DNA of 64,000 nt from the NCBI GenBank assembly GCA_022822905.1, contig JAJDYE010000029.1, positions 62,001 through 126,000 on the forward strand, in the 5' to 3' direction. The translations under genes were made by a program, and so were the position numbers. Source of the DNA: Acidimicrobiia bacterium (GTDB taxonomy: Bacteria > Actinomycetota > Acidimicrobiia > Acidimicrobiales > Bin134). The notes beneath the pieces are model-generated. The model worked only from the letters and a program-made list of their open reading frames with translations, searched no databases and was not told the DNA's origin. Shown one piece after another: positions 33,780 through 42,060 of this stretch; the first letter of the stretch is position 1, and the number at the start of each line of letters is the position of its first letter.

Positions 33780-35876
33780 TCAGCGTTGGGGGCCGAACCA
33801 GGTGTCGTGGAGCCGCTCGTAGATTCCGCTTTCGACTAAGTCCAACAGCGCGAGGTTGATGTGCTCGCGCAGCTCGGGGTCGTCAGAGCTGAGCATGAAG
33901 CCGTACTGAACCCTTTGGAAGTCCGACCCCACCGTGGTGACCTCTCCGTCGCCCTCGCGGGCCGCGTGGAACTGGAGCACCGGGGCGTCGAACACCACCG
34001 CATCCACCTCTCCGTCGAGCAAAAGGGGGTAGGCGTCATCGATGTTGCCCACCAGCACTGGGCCAACCCCGATGGAGGGGAGATACGTCTCCGCCGCCGA
34101 GTGGGTGGCGGTGGCCACCCGCTTGCCCGCCAGATCGGAGGGTCCGGAGATCTCGGATCGCAGCTCGCTCACCGCCAGCGACGAGGCGATGGCCGCGGTG
34201 AAGCTGGCGAACACCAGGGTTCCCAAGGCGATCCACAACAGCGCCAGCACCCGGCCCCGCGTCCCCCGGGCCACCTTGTCGCCGTACCCGACGGTGCTCA
34301 TGGTCACCACCGACCAATAGAACGAGTCCCAGATGCCCCGCCGATAGGGCACGGCGAAATCGGGATTGTGGCGGCGCTCCGACAACCAGATCAAGTGGGC
34401 GGCGACCAGTACCGCGGCGGCGAACACGATCATCAGCCACGGCAGGTCAGACGACCAAACGGCCCGGAAGAAAGAGGCAATCCGATCGCCGATGCCTCGC
34501 GACGAATCGCTGGGCACAAGGATGGTCAGGCCGGAGTCCAACACGGGCAACGAGAAGTCCACCACCTCCTCGCGGGACTCGGTGACGGCCACCCCTCCCA
34601 GGCCGAGCCGGGCGACGCCCCGGTCGATGTCGTCTATCTGCTTGGCGGTGGTGTCAACCGCATAGATCTCAACTCCCATGCCCAGCTTGGCCGCCACCAG
34701 CCGCACCAGCTCGACCTCGAAGCCGCTGTAGATGCGGTTCTCGTAGATCACGAACGGCGGCAGCGCCCGGGCGGCCACCGTAAGGGTGCCCCCGGGACCG
34801 GCCTCTTCCCCCGAGGGCTCGGAAATGCCCACCGCGTCGGGGTCGGCCGCGGCGATCCAGCGCTCGACGGTGGCCTGATTGGCCGCCACCCACTCCTCGG
34901 CGTGGCGCCGTATGTCGGCGGGATCGCCACCCGTGGTCACCATGCGGACGTTCTGTGCGGAAATGTCGGTCAGCGGGATGACCACCTGCTCTAGCAGGCG
35001 GCCGACGGAGGGGTTGGCGAAGAGGAAATCGGTGTTGGCCACCGCCCGTATGTCGTTGGGGGGCCAGCCGGTGTGGCAGGGATCGTTGGCGCATCCCGGA
35101 ATCCCGGCAATGGTCGTGTAGTCGATCGAAGAGGCCAGGTCGGCGGGCAGAGACGGGAACGGGGTCTCCAGCCACACCACGTCTTGGCCGGGGACCAGCT
35201 CGCCCGCCGTCCAGTTGGGGGTCCAGGTGAAATAGAGCACCGGCTGTCCGTCTCGGAAACGGTCGATGGTCTCTGCAATCAGCGGCGAGTAGTCGCCCTG
35301 CACATGCTCCACCGTGCCGGTCAGGCCGTAGGCCTCCAGGTGGTGGTCGATTATGGACGCGCACGACCATCCGACGTTGCAGCCCACGAGATCGGCCACG
35401 CCGTCACCGTCGTGGTCGAACAGCTCGGCTATCGCAGGGTCGGACAGATCGCCCAGATTCGAGATGCCGTGGGCGACGGCGGTGGCCGCATCCACGAAGT
35501 AGCCCTGCAAAGCCCCGTCGTCCACTGCGGTGCCGACCACCGACACCGGGGACCCGTCGGGTATGAACACGTGGTGGGACGGGAACCAGCCGTTGACCCA
35601 CAGATCGACTTCCCCCTCGGCCACCGCACCGTAGAACTCGGCGTTGTCCATCGTGGTGGGACCGTCGACTTGATAACCCAGCCGCTCCAGCAGCAGCCGG
35701 TAGACCTCGGCCTGGAACCAGCCGGTGTCCCAAGTGGCCCGGGCCAGGCGAACCCTGGGCGCGTCGTCGGAGGTGTCCTGCGCGGTTGCTGAAGCGCCCA
35801 AGGACAGCACCAGGGCGCCCAGCACCAGAACCAATAGGGCTACCAGCGCTCGGCGGAGTGAATTATGCACTCTCAC
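33780..35876 (-). CDS. ProX-type betaine-binding domain fused to a GluR0-like potassium channel
   Basis: A 698-residue fusion read from GTG 35876 (GTG 35870 is an alternative); the longer in-frame extension lies inside the upstream gene. Residues 1-33 form a signal peptide. Residues about 42-340 are a ProX/OpuAC domain with the three cage tryptophans in NGW97FPSH, VGW170SC and TW218TPNW, plus an EF-hand-like DHDGDGVAD. Residues 363-455 are the S1 lobe of an ionotropic glutamate receptor-type domain (TESREEVVDFSLP, Arg435). TM1 is about 478-498, a pore helix leads to the potassium filter T528VGYGD533, and TM2 is about 541-568. S2 (572-698) carries VVFDAPV. Topology puts all ligand domains outside. 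It is the third gene of an operon after BCCT and ProX genes, 14 nt behind proX. A ligand-gated K+ channel is expected; betaine gating is inferred. Confidence 0.88.
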   Translation of the reverse strand: MRVHNSLRRALVALLVLVLGALVLSLGASATAQDTSDDAPRVRLARATWDTGWFQAEVYRLLLERLGYQVDGPTTMDNAEFYGAVAEGEVDLWVNGWFPSHHVFIPDGSPVSVVGTAVDDGALQGYFVDAATAVAHGISNLGDLSDPAIAELFDHDGDGVADLVGCNVGWSCASIIDHHLEAYGLTGTVEHVQGDYSPLIAETIDRFRDGQPVLYFTWTPNWTAGELVPGQDVVWLETPFPSLPADLASSIDYTTIAGIPGCANDPCHTGWPPNDIRAVANTDFLFANPSVGRLLEQVVIPLTDISAQNVRMVTTGGDPADIRRHAEEWVAANQATVERWIAAADPDAVGISEPSGEEAGPGGTLTVAARALPPFVIYENRIYSGFEVELVRLVAAKLGMGVEIYAVDTTAKQIDDIDRGVARLGLGGVAVTESREEVVDFSLPVLDSGLTILVPSDSSRGIGDRIASFFRAVWSSDLPWLMIVFAAAVLVAAHLIWLSERRHNPDFAVPYRRGIWDSFYWSVVTMSTVGYGDKVARGTRGRVLALLWIALGTLVFASFTAAIASSLAVSELRSEISGPSDLAGKRVATATHSAAETYLPSIGVGPVLVGNIDDAYPLLLDGEVDAVVFDAPVLQFHAAREGDGEVTTVGSDFQRVQYGFMLSSDDPELREHINLALLDLVESGIYERLHDTWFGPQR

Positions 35877-35890
35877 AAAAGTGTGCCGGG

Positions 35891-36949
35891 TCAGCCCCTT
35901 GCGGTTGCCAGCCAACCGTCGACGGTGTCGCGGTTGGCCTCGATCCAGTCGGCGGCGTCGGCGTTGATCTGGCTCTCGGAATAGCCCAGCTCCGCGGCGG
36001 CCATCTTGGCGTTTTGGGCCGCGATGTCCTCCAGCGGAATGGTCACGACCTCCAGCAGCCGACGCACGGGCTCGTTGTCGTCGAGGAAGTCCTCGTTGCC
36101 CACCGCACGAATACTGCTGACGGCCCAACCGAGGTTGCAGGGATCAGAGGCGCAGCCCCGCAGGCCCCGCACCTCGGTGGTCCCCTCCTCGTCGTCGAGG
36201 GCGGGCGACTCGAGCCACACGACCTGCTCACCTGGTGTCAGTACTTCGTAGGTCCAGTTGGGCGTCCAGGCGTAGAACAGCACGGGCTCGCCGGCCGCGA
36301 TGCTCTCCCGTACTCCGGCCGCCAGGCTGTTGTAATCGCCGGAGATCTGCTCGACGTTGTCGCCCCAGTCAAGATCAGCGATGTGGGAGTCGATGACCGT
36401 CTGGCAGCCCCAGCCGTCGTTGCAGCCGATCAGGTCGGCGAGCCCGTCGCCGTCGTGATCGAAGACTCGGGCCACCGATGCGTCGGCCAGCTGGCTCATG
36501 GAGGTGATCCCCATTGCGTCAGCCGTGGCCTTGTCGATCATGTAGCCCTGAAGTGCTCCCGAGCGCACCTGGTAGCCCACTGGCTCAATGGGAAGTTCGA
36601 GGGTCTCGCCGGTTACCCGCTCGCCCTCCAGGTAGATGTCGTGCAGGGGGAACCAGCCGTTGACCCAGAGGTCGAACTGCCCGCTGGCCAGTGCAGGGTA
36701 GAACCCGTTCGGGTCGCGGGTGTTCTCGGCCGGATCGCTCACCTCGTAGCCGAGCTCTCCGAGGAGCTGGGCGTAGATGGCGGCCTGCATGTGGCCGCTA
36801 TTCCAGTTGGCCCGGGCCATCGTGACCGTGCCGTCATCCTCATCGGTCCCGCAGCCGGCAAGCACCAGGGCCAGTGCGGCCAGCACGGCCACGAGGATTA
36901 CCGGCGCCCGGCCGAAGATGCGTCGGTTTGTCGCGTTCTGATTAGTCAT
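35891..36949 (-). CDS. ProX/OpuAC-type glycine betaine-binding lipoprotein
   Basis: A 352-residue solute-binding lipoprotein. The signal ends in the lipobox LVLAGC with Cys33. The cage tryptophans of E. coli-type ProX are present: NGW99FPLHD, DGW180GC and AW228TPNW, with an EF-hand-like DHDGDGLAD just before the second. A Cys pair (GLRGCASDPCNLGW) probably forms a disulfide. It should bind glycine betaine or proline betaine outside the cell. The start overlaps the BCCT stop (ATGA) and has AGGAGG upstream. No ABC permease or ATPase is near it, so it may work as a sensor or feeder for the neighbouring transporter or channel instead of an ABC importer. Confidence 0.92.
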   Translation of the reverse strand: MTNQNATNRRIFGRAPVILVAVLAALALVLAGCGTDEDDGTVTMARANWNSGHMQAAIYAQLLGELGYEVSDPAENTRDPNGFYPALASGQFDLWVNGWFPLHDIYLEGERVTGETLELPIEPVGYQVRSGALQGYMIDKATADAMGITSMSQLADASVARVFDHDGDGLADLIGCNDGWGCQTVIDSHIADLDWGDNVEQISGDYNSLAAGVRESIAAGEPVLFYAWTPNWTYEVLTPGEQVVWLESPALDDEEGTTEVRGLRGCASDPCNLGWAVSSIRAVGNEDFLDDNEPVRRLLEVVTIPLEDIAAQNAKMAAAELGYSESQINADAADWIEANRDTVDGWLATARG

Positions 36950-38799
36950 GGGGCCTCCTGTCTCACCTCTGAGGCTTCCGTGGGCCCGGCCTCAAGCCGG
37001 GACTTCATCTCCTCTATCAGGCCGCTATGGCGAGAGCGGAAGAGCGCCTCGTCGTAGTGGCCCTCCAATAGATCGAGCTCCTCGTTGAACGCCTTCTTCA
37101 GGCTCCACAGCATGATGAGGAGGATCAGAGCGAAGGGAAGGCCGGTGGACACCGCCGCGGTCTGCAACGCCGACAGTCCTCCGCCGAGCAGCAGGACCAC
37201 GGCAACCGCGCCCTCCATGATCGCCCAGAACACTCGCTGGGGCTTCGGCGAGTCGAGCTTGCCTCCCGAGGTGAGGTGGTCTACCACCAGCGACCCCGAG
37301 TCGGAGGAGGTGACGAAGAACGACACCAACAGCAGCACGCCGATCAGCGACACGACTTCGGTGAGCGGGAACGCCTCCAGCATGTCGAACAGAGCCGTGG
37401 CCACGTTGTCGTTGACTGCGGTGGCAACGTCGCGCTCGCCGCTGAGCTGCAAGTCGATGGCCGCTCCGCCGAAGACGGAGAACCACAGGAAGCACAGAGC
37501 TGAGGGCAAGAAGATGACACCGGTCAAGAGCTCGCGAACCGAGCGGCCCTTGGATATGCGGGCAATGAACATGCCCACGAACGGCGACCACGAAATCCAC
37601 CATCCCCAGTAGAAGATGGTCCAGCCGGCTTGCCAGTTGCTGCCGGTGAAAGCCTCGTTCCAGAAGCCGAACTCGGGGATGATCTGGACGTAGTAGCCGG
37701 TGCTCTGGACAAACAGCGAGAGTATGAACAGCGTCGGACCCACCAGAGCCACGAACAGCAGGAAGGCTCCGGCCAGATAGATGTTGAGCTGGCTGAGCCG
37801 CTTCACTCCGGCGTCAAGCCCTGCCACCACCGAGATGGTGGCCAAACCGGTTATGCCGGCAATGAGCAGGATTTGGAAGCCGGTGCCGTCGGGCAAGTCA
37901 TACAGCTTGTTCAGCCCGGCAGCGGCCTGCTGTGCTCCGAGGCCCAACGAGGTGGCCAGGCCGAACAGGGTGGCGACCACCGTCAGGGTGTCGATGGCGT
38001 TGCCCCAGTTCCCGTAGATCCTCGGTCCCAAGATGGGGTAGAAGATCGAGCGGAAGGTGAGCGGCAGCCCGCGGTTATAGGCGAAGAAGCCCAACGCCAG
38101 CGCCACCAGCCCGTACAGCGCCCAAGCGTGTACCCCCCAGTGCAAGAACGTGGTGGCCACTGCGGCTTTGGCCGCTTGCCCTGTGCTCGGATCGACGTCG
38201 AACAGCGGGGGCGGCGACGCCAAGTGGTAGATGGGCTCGGCCACGCCCCAGAACATCAGCCCGATGCCGATGCCCGCCGAAATGAGCATGGCGTACCAGG
38301 CTCCAGTCGAGAACTCCGGACGGGCGTACGGCCCTCCGAGCCGTATTTTCCCGTACCGGCTGAACGCGAAGTACAGCGCCATGAACAAGAAGATGTTGAA
38401 GTCGATTACGTAGAGCCACCCGAGCTTCTCGTTGATGAACGAGAGGATCTCCCCGAATACATCGCTGGCCGTGTCCTGGAAGATCAGCGTCCAGCCGATG
38501 AAGACCAGAAGGAATCCTGCCGACCAGAACGTGACTTGCGGATGGATGTCGAAGCCCCATCGCACAATGTTCTTATCACCGGGCTCTCGGTCGGCCACCT
38601 CCGGGTAGAAGTCGATATCGGGATCGATCTGGAGACCTTCGAAGGGCTTGCGGTTGTGGATTGCCTCATCCCGCAGCCGATGTTCTTCGGCCTCCCATTC
38701 ATGGAGGGCCTGCGTCGCCTCCGTGAGATCGACGTCGGTGTCATCAGGACTTCGGCGAATACGCGAATCTCCCGATGCCGTGGCGTCTGCGTCGTCCAT
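36946..38799 (-). CDS. BCCT-family betaine/carnitine/choline transporter
   Basis: A 617-residue secondary transporter with about 12 transmembrane helices. The BCCT signature is clear in TIFYWGWWISWSPFVGMFIARISKGR, and the glycine-rich GIGIGLMFWGVAEP of the third helix matches sodium-coupled betaine carriers. A hydrophilic N-terminal tail of about 85 residues and a charged C-terminal tail of about 45 residues (GHYDEALFRSRHSGLIEEMKSRLE) may sense osmotic state, as in BetP. ATG 38799 is chosen over a longer frame because GGAGG sits 8 nt upstream. It is the first gene of the osmolyte operon; its stop overlaps the proX start. Confidence 0.95.
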   Translation of the reverse strand: MDDADATASGDSRIRRSPDDTDVDLTEATQALHEWEAEEHRLRDEAIHNRKPFEGLQIDPDIDFYPEVADREPGDKNIVRWGFDIHPQVTFWSAGFLLVFIGWTLIFQDTASDVFGEILSFINEKLGWLYVIDFNIFLFMALYFAFSRYGKIRLGGPYARPEFSTGAWYAMLISAGIGIGLMFWGVAEPIYHLASPPPLFDVDPSTGQAAKAAVATTFLHWGVHAWALYGLVALALGFFAYNRGLPLTFRSIFYPILGPRIYGNWGNAIDTLTVVATLFGLATSLGLGAQQAAAGLNKLYDLPDGTGFQILLIAGITGLATISVVAGLDAGVKRLSQLNIYLAGAFLLFVALVGPTLFILSLFVQSTGYYVQIIPEFGFWNEAFTGSNWQAGWTIFYWGWWISWSPFVGMFIARISKGRSVRELLTGVIFLPSALCFLWFSVFGGAAIDLQLSGERDVATAVNDNVATALFDMLEAFPLTEVVSLIGVLLLVSFFVTSSDSGSLVVDHLTSGGKLDSPKPQRVFWAIMEGAVAVVLLLGGGLSALQTAAVSTGLPFALILLIMLWSLKKAFNEELDLLEGHYDEALFRSRHSGLIEEMKSRLEAGPTEASEVRQEAP

Positions 38800-38886
38800 A
38801 ACAGGGCCTCCAATTTGCTTTTGGTGTAAGTGGGGCATCCCGCACAAAACTGTTCAGATGCCCAAAGCGTCGGGGCCTTTTAGCTC

Positions 38887-38941
38887 AAGGAGGGCGCTAC
38901 CGTGACCCCGCTATTGATATGGGGTTCGCTCCTCCTTTTTT
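38887..38941 (+). terminator. Intrinsic-terminator-like hairpin with T run
   Basis: AAGGAGGGCG (38887-38896) pairs with CGCTCCTCCTT (38927-38937) with one bulged T. Inside it, GACCCC pairs with GGGGTTC, and a T run ends at 38941. The geometry is that of a plus-strand terminator, yet no plus-strand gene precedes it, so a small plus-strand RNA in 38800-38890 or a relic is possible. Confidence 0.45.
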
Positions 38942-39109
38942 CTGATGTGAACAACATCAACTATTGATTTACACCGGTTTACAGGCAAACCTCCTCTGAA
39001 ATCAAGGGCAATGTTTTGTACTAACAGTATATATAAAGTGATTTCATGTAATTGAAAGCCAGCCATTTTGACTATTCGCCTCGCCTGGGCGGAAGTCTTC
39101 ACCCAATTC
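38942..39109. other. AT-rich intergenic segment between tRNA-Val and the osmolyte operon
   Basis: This stretch is far richer in A and T than anything else in the window and holds no credible ORF. It includes a 6-bp inverted repeat, TGATGT-5 nt-ACATCA (38943-38959), and a TATATATAAAG run near 39030. It lies directly behind the 3' end of tRNA-Val, a favoured integration site, so it may be a degraded mobile-element remnant; no integrase is present. Confidence 0.45.
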
Positions 39110-39186
39110 TGGTGGACCGTACTGGACTTGAACCAGTGACCTCTCGCGTGTGAGGCGAGCGCTCTGGCCATCTGAGCTAACGGTCC
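39110..39186 (-). tRNA. tRNA-Val (anticodon CAC)
   Basis: A complete cloverleaf on the minus strand: acceptor GGACCGT/ACGGTCC, D arm GCTC...GAGC, anticodon stem CTCGC/GCGAG with loop CTCACAC (anticodon CAC, Val GTG codons), and T arm ACTGG-TTCAAGT-CCAGT. The discriminator is A, and the 3' CCA is encoded (39112-39110). Confidence 0.97.
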
Positions 39187-39249
39187 GGGGGTCGTTCAGG
39201 ATAGCTCAGGCCACATCGGTGGGGCGAAGAGATTGACCCCCGGTTGCCA

Positions 39250-40638
39250 TCAGGCTTCCGAAGGCCACATCGGCGGCGCAAACACTTGTTCGCAATAGGC
39301 CATGGCCTGGAGCACCTGCACATCGCCGAGCTGATGGCCCACTAGTTGGAGCCCCACCGGCATTCCGTCGGCGGCGAAGCCAGCCCTCACGCTGCCCGCG
39401 GGCCGCCGGGTCAGGTTGTACGGGTAAGTGTGGCGGATCCAGTTGTCGACGAGCTCGCCGTTGACCAGCCCCTGGCCCCCGCACTCGGGAAAATGGCCGG
39501 CCACGGTGGGGGTGAGGAGCAGGTCGGCGTCGGCCAGCACACCGTTGAGCGTCTCAGACATCTCGTAGAAGATGTCGAGCGCCCGGTTGAAATCAGCCAC
39601 TTGAGGACTGGTGGACAGCCCGAAGTAGTAGCGCAGACCGGGGGTGATCTGCTCCATCTGCTCGTCGGTCAGCTCGCCCAACTCGCCCGATACCGCGTTG
39701 GCCGAAAGCAGCACGTATTCCCATATCGGGTCGTTGAACAGGCCCTCTTCCCGGACCTCCACCGCCACGCCAGCCGCTTCCATCTGGGCCACTGCGGCCT
39801 CGCACACTGCTACCACTTCGGCGTCGGACGGCTTTCCGTCGGGCGCCGGGCACCACACCGCCCGCTTGGGCTTCCAGCCCTCGTCCAGCGCTTGGCGCCA
39901 AGACCGGCCGGGACGGGGCAGCGAGTCGAGGTCGCGGGGCGACGGCCCCATAACCAGGTCTTGCACGAAGGCGATGTCGGCCACCCGCAGCGCCATCGGC
40001 CCGTGGACCGAGAGGGGCCACAGCCGGTAGGTCCCTTCCACCGGCACCCGGCCCAGGCTGGCCTTGAAGCCGCTGAATCCACAGGCCGCGGCGGGAATGC
40101 GGATGGAGCCGCCCCCGTCGGAGCCGGTACACAACGGCACCAGACCGGCCATGAGCGCAGCCGCGGTGCCCCCCGACGACCCGCCCGGTGAGCGCTTCGG
40201 GTTCCATGGATTGCCGGTGGCCCCGAACACGGGGTTGTAGGTGTCACCGGTCCAGCCGAACTCCGGGGTATTGGTCTTGCCCATCACCACGCAGCCCGCG
40301 GCCCGCAGCCGCTCCACCAGAATGCTGTCGGCCTCAGCCGGTGGGTCGTCGGAATGCAGGAACGAGCCCTGCGTGGTCACATACCCGGCGGCGCCCTCCA
40401 AGTCTTTGACCCCGAACGGAATGCCGGCCAGCGGCCCGACCTCGTCGCCGGAGGCCAGTCGGGCGTCGATCTCGTCAGCCTCGGCCAACGACCGCTCGGG
40501 ATTCATGGCCACGAAGGCGTTCAGCTCCTGCTGGGCGTCGATGGCCACTAGCGAAGCCTCCACCATCTCCCGGGCCGACACCTCCCTGCTCTGCACCGCC
40601 GCGGCCCATTCCTGCACCGACCGCTCACGAAAGTCCAT
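39250..40638 (-). CDS. Amidase-signature family amidase
   Basis: A 462-residue amidase-signature hydrolase. The Ser-Ser-Lys triad is visible: Lys in GIPFGVKDLE, the cis-Ser in RSPGGSSGGTAAAL, and the nucleophile region GSDGGGSIRIPAAACGFSGFK. GatA-type proteins share the core, but no gatB or gatC is nearby and the C-terminus (TYPYNLTRRPAGSVRAGFAADGMPVGLQLVG) is that of stand-alone amidases acting on small amides or acylated amines. ATG 40638 is chosen because GGAGGAG lies just upstream; a longer frame starts at 40653. The substrate is unknown. Confidence 0.88.
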   Translation of the reverse strand: MDFRERSVQEWAAAVQSREVSAREMVEASLVAIDAQQELNAFVAMNPERSLAEADEIDARLASGDEVGPLAGIPFGVKDLEGAAGYVTTQGSFLHSDDPPAEADSILVERLRAAGCVVMGKTNTPEFGWTGDTYNPVFGATGNPWNPKRSPGGSSGGTAAALMAGLVPLCTGSDGGGSIRIPAAACGFSGFKASLGRVPVEGTYRLWPLSVHGPMALRVADIAFVQDLVMGPSPRDLDSLPRPGRSWRQALDEGWKPKRAVWCPAPDGKPSDAEVVAVCEAAVAQMEAAGVAVEVREEGLFNDPIWEYVLLSANAVSGELGELTDEQMEQITPGLRYYFGLSTSPQVADFNRALDIFYEMSETLNGVLADADLLLTPTVAGHFPECGGQGLVNGELVDNWIRHTYPYNLTRRPAGSVRAGFAADGMPVGLQLVGHQLGDVQVLQAMAYCEQVFAPPMWPSEA

Positions 40639-40707
40639 CTTCGTCTCCTCCATCGACCAGACCCTGACAGTACATCCAGCTACTGCCGCCGCGAGCCGCG
40701 GTCGTTC

Positions 40708-42006
40708 TCAGCCCTCGGCCAACGCAGCAGCCACCGCTTCTAGACCAGCCGCCCGACTGGCTTTGACCAGCACCGCGGTGTCGCCGTCTACCGGGCCTAG
40801 GGCGGCCACCGCGGCGATGGCATCATCCACCGGGGCCATCCCGTAGTCGGCGGTGGCCACTGGGATGACCTCGATACCAAGTTCTTGGGCCAGGGCGCCA
40901 ATGGCAGCGTGCTCGGCGACCGTCCGGTCTCCCAGCTCGGCCATTTCCCCCAGCACCGCCACCCGGCGGGGTCGGTCCACGGCAGCCAACGAGCGCAGTG
41001 CAGCGGCCATCGACATGGGGTTGGCGTTATAGGAGTCGTTGATGAGCACAGCCCCCGAGGCCAGTTCTGTCACCTCCATCCGCCACGGCGACAGTCGAGC
41101 CGAACCCAGCCCGGCGGCGATCTCATCCACCCCCACTCCGACGGCCAACGCGGCCGCGGCGGCCGCCAGCGCGTTGTCCACCATGTGCTCGCCGCACACC
41201 GCCAGGGCCACATCGGCCTGCCCATGAGGCGTCTCCAGCCGGAATCGGGGGCACAGCCCGTCGTCCAAACTCACCTTGGAGGCCCGTACCTCCCCTGCGG
41301 CGCGGCCAAAGGTCAACACCGTGGCCTCGGTCCGCTCGGCCATGGCCGCCACCAGGAGCTGATCGGCGTTGAGCACGGCAACGCCCGACGGATCTAGCGA
41401 CTCCACCAGCTCTCCTTTGGCCTCGGCCACGGCCTCCACGGTCCCGAACAACTCGGTGTGGGCCGCCCCGACGGTGGTAACCACGCCCACGGTGGGGCGG
41501 GCCAGCCAGCAGAGCCAGGCGATGTGACCCACGCCCCGAGCCCCCATCTCCACCACCACCGCCTCGACCTCCTCCGGGCAATTGGCCAAGGTGAGCGGCA
41601 CGCCCAGTTCGTTGTTGAACGACATCGGGCTGGCGTGGGTCGGTCGGTCCGCCCCGATGGCTGCTGCGGCCATGTCCTTCACCGAGGTCTTGCCCACCGA
41701 CCCGGTGATGCCCACCACCGGGCCGTCGAACCGACTGCGGGCGTGGCGGCCTAACTCAGCCAGGGCCGCAGCGGTGTCGTCCACCACCACTGCGGTGGCT
41801 CCCCGGGGGGCCTCAGAGGTCAGATAGGCAGCTACCCCGGCCGCCAAGGCGTCGTCGATGAAGTCGTGGCCGTCCCGCTCGGCCACCAACGGCACGAACA
41901 ACTCGCCTGAGGCCGCCGTCCTTGAGTCGACGGAGATTCCCGACAGTTCGACGTTGGGGCCAAAAAGACGGCCGCCGGCCGCCTCTGCCACCTCCGATGC
42001 CGACAT
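40708..42006 (-). CDS. murF: UDP-N-acetylmuramoyl-tripeptide--D-alanyl-D-alanine ligase
   Basis: A 432-residue Mur ligase adding D-Ala-D-Ala to the peptidoglycan precursor in the cytoplasm. The N-terminal domain has SGISVDSRTAASGELFVPL. The ATP-binding P-loop is GITGSVGKTSVKDM, followed by SFNNELGVPLTL, EMGARGVGHIAWL and the C-terminal INDSYNANPMSMAAAL block that identifies MurF. The longer frame to 42324 overlaps the divergent ddl gene and lacks family character; ATG 42006 begins the Mur domain and has TAAGCG 7 nt upstream. It is divergent from ddl, which makes the D-Ala-D-Ala substrate. Confidence 0.94.
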   Translation of the reverse strand: MSASEVAEAAGGRLFGPNVELSGISVDSRTAASGELFVPLVAERDGHDFIDDALAAGVAAYLTSEAPRGATAVVVDDTAAALAELGRHARSRFDGPVVGITGSVGKTSVKDMAAAAIGADRPTHASPMSFNNELGVPLTLANCPEEVEAVVVEMGARGVGHIAWLCWLARPTVGVVTTVGAAHTELFGTVEAVAEAKGELVESLDPSGVAVLNADQLLVAAMAERTEATVLTFGRAAGEVRASKVSLDDGLCPRFRLETPHGQADVALAVCGEHMVDNALAAAAAALAVGVGVDEIAAGLGSARLSPWRMEVTELASGAVLINDSYNANPMSMAAALRSLAAVDRPRRVAVLGEMAELGDRTVAEHAAIGALAQELGIEVIPVATADYGMAPVDDAIAAVAALGPVDGDTAVLVKASRAAGLEAVAAALAEG

Positions 42007-42060
42007 TCGCACACGCTTAGCCTCCCACTGTCGGGGCAATCGGTGGGGTACCGTCGGCCT

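Noticed and set aside
35877-36128. N-terminal extension of the channel fusion
   Set aside because: It lies inside the proX gene in another frame and is Arg/Gly-rich; the signal peptide begins at the GTG near 35876.
38911-39171. Minus-strand 86-codon ORF
   Set aside because: Its N-terminus is translated from the tRNA-Val gene and the rest from AT-rich non-coding DNA.
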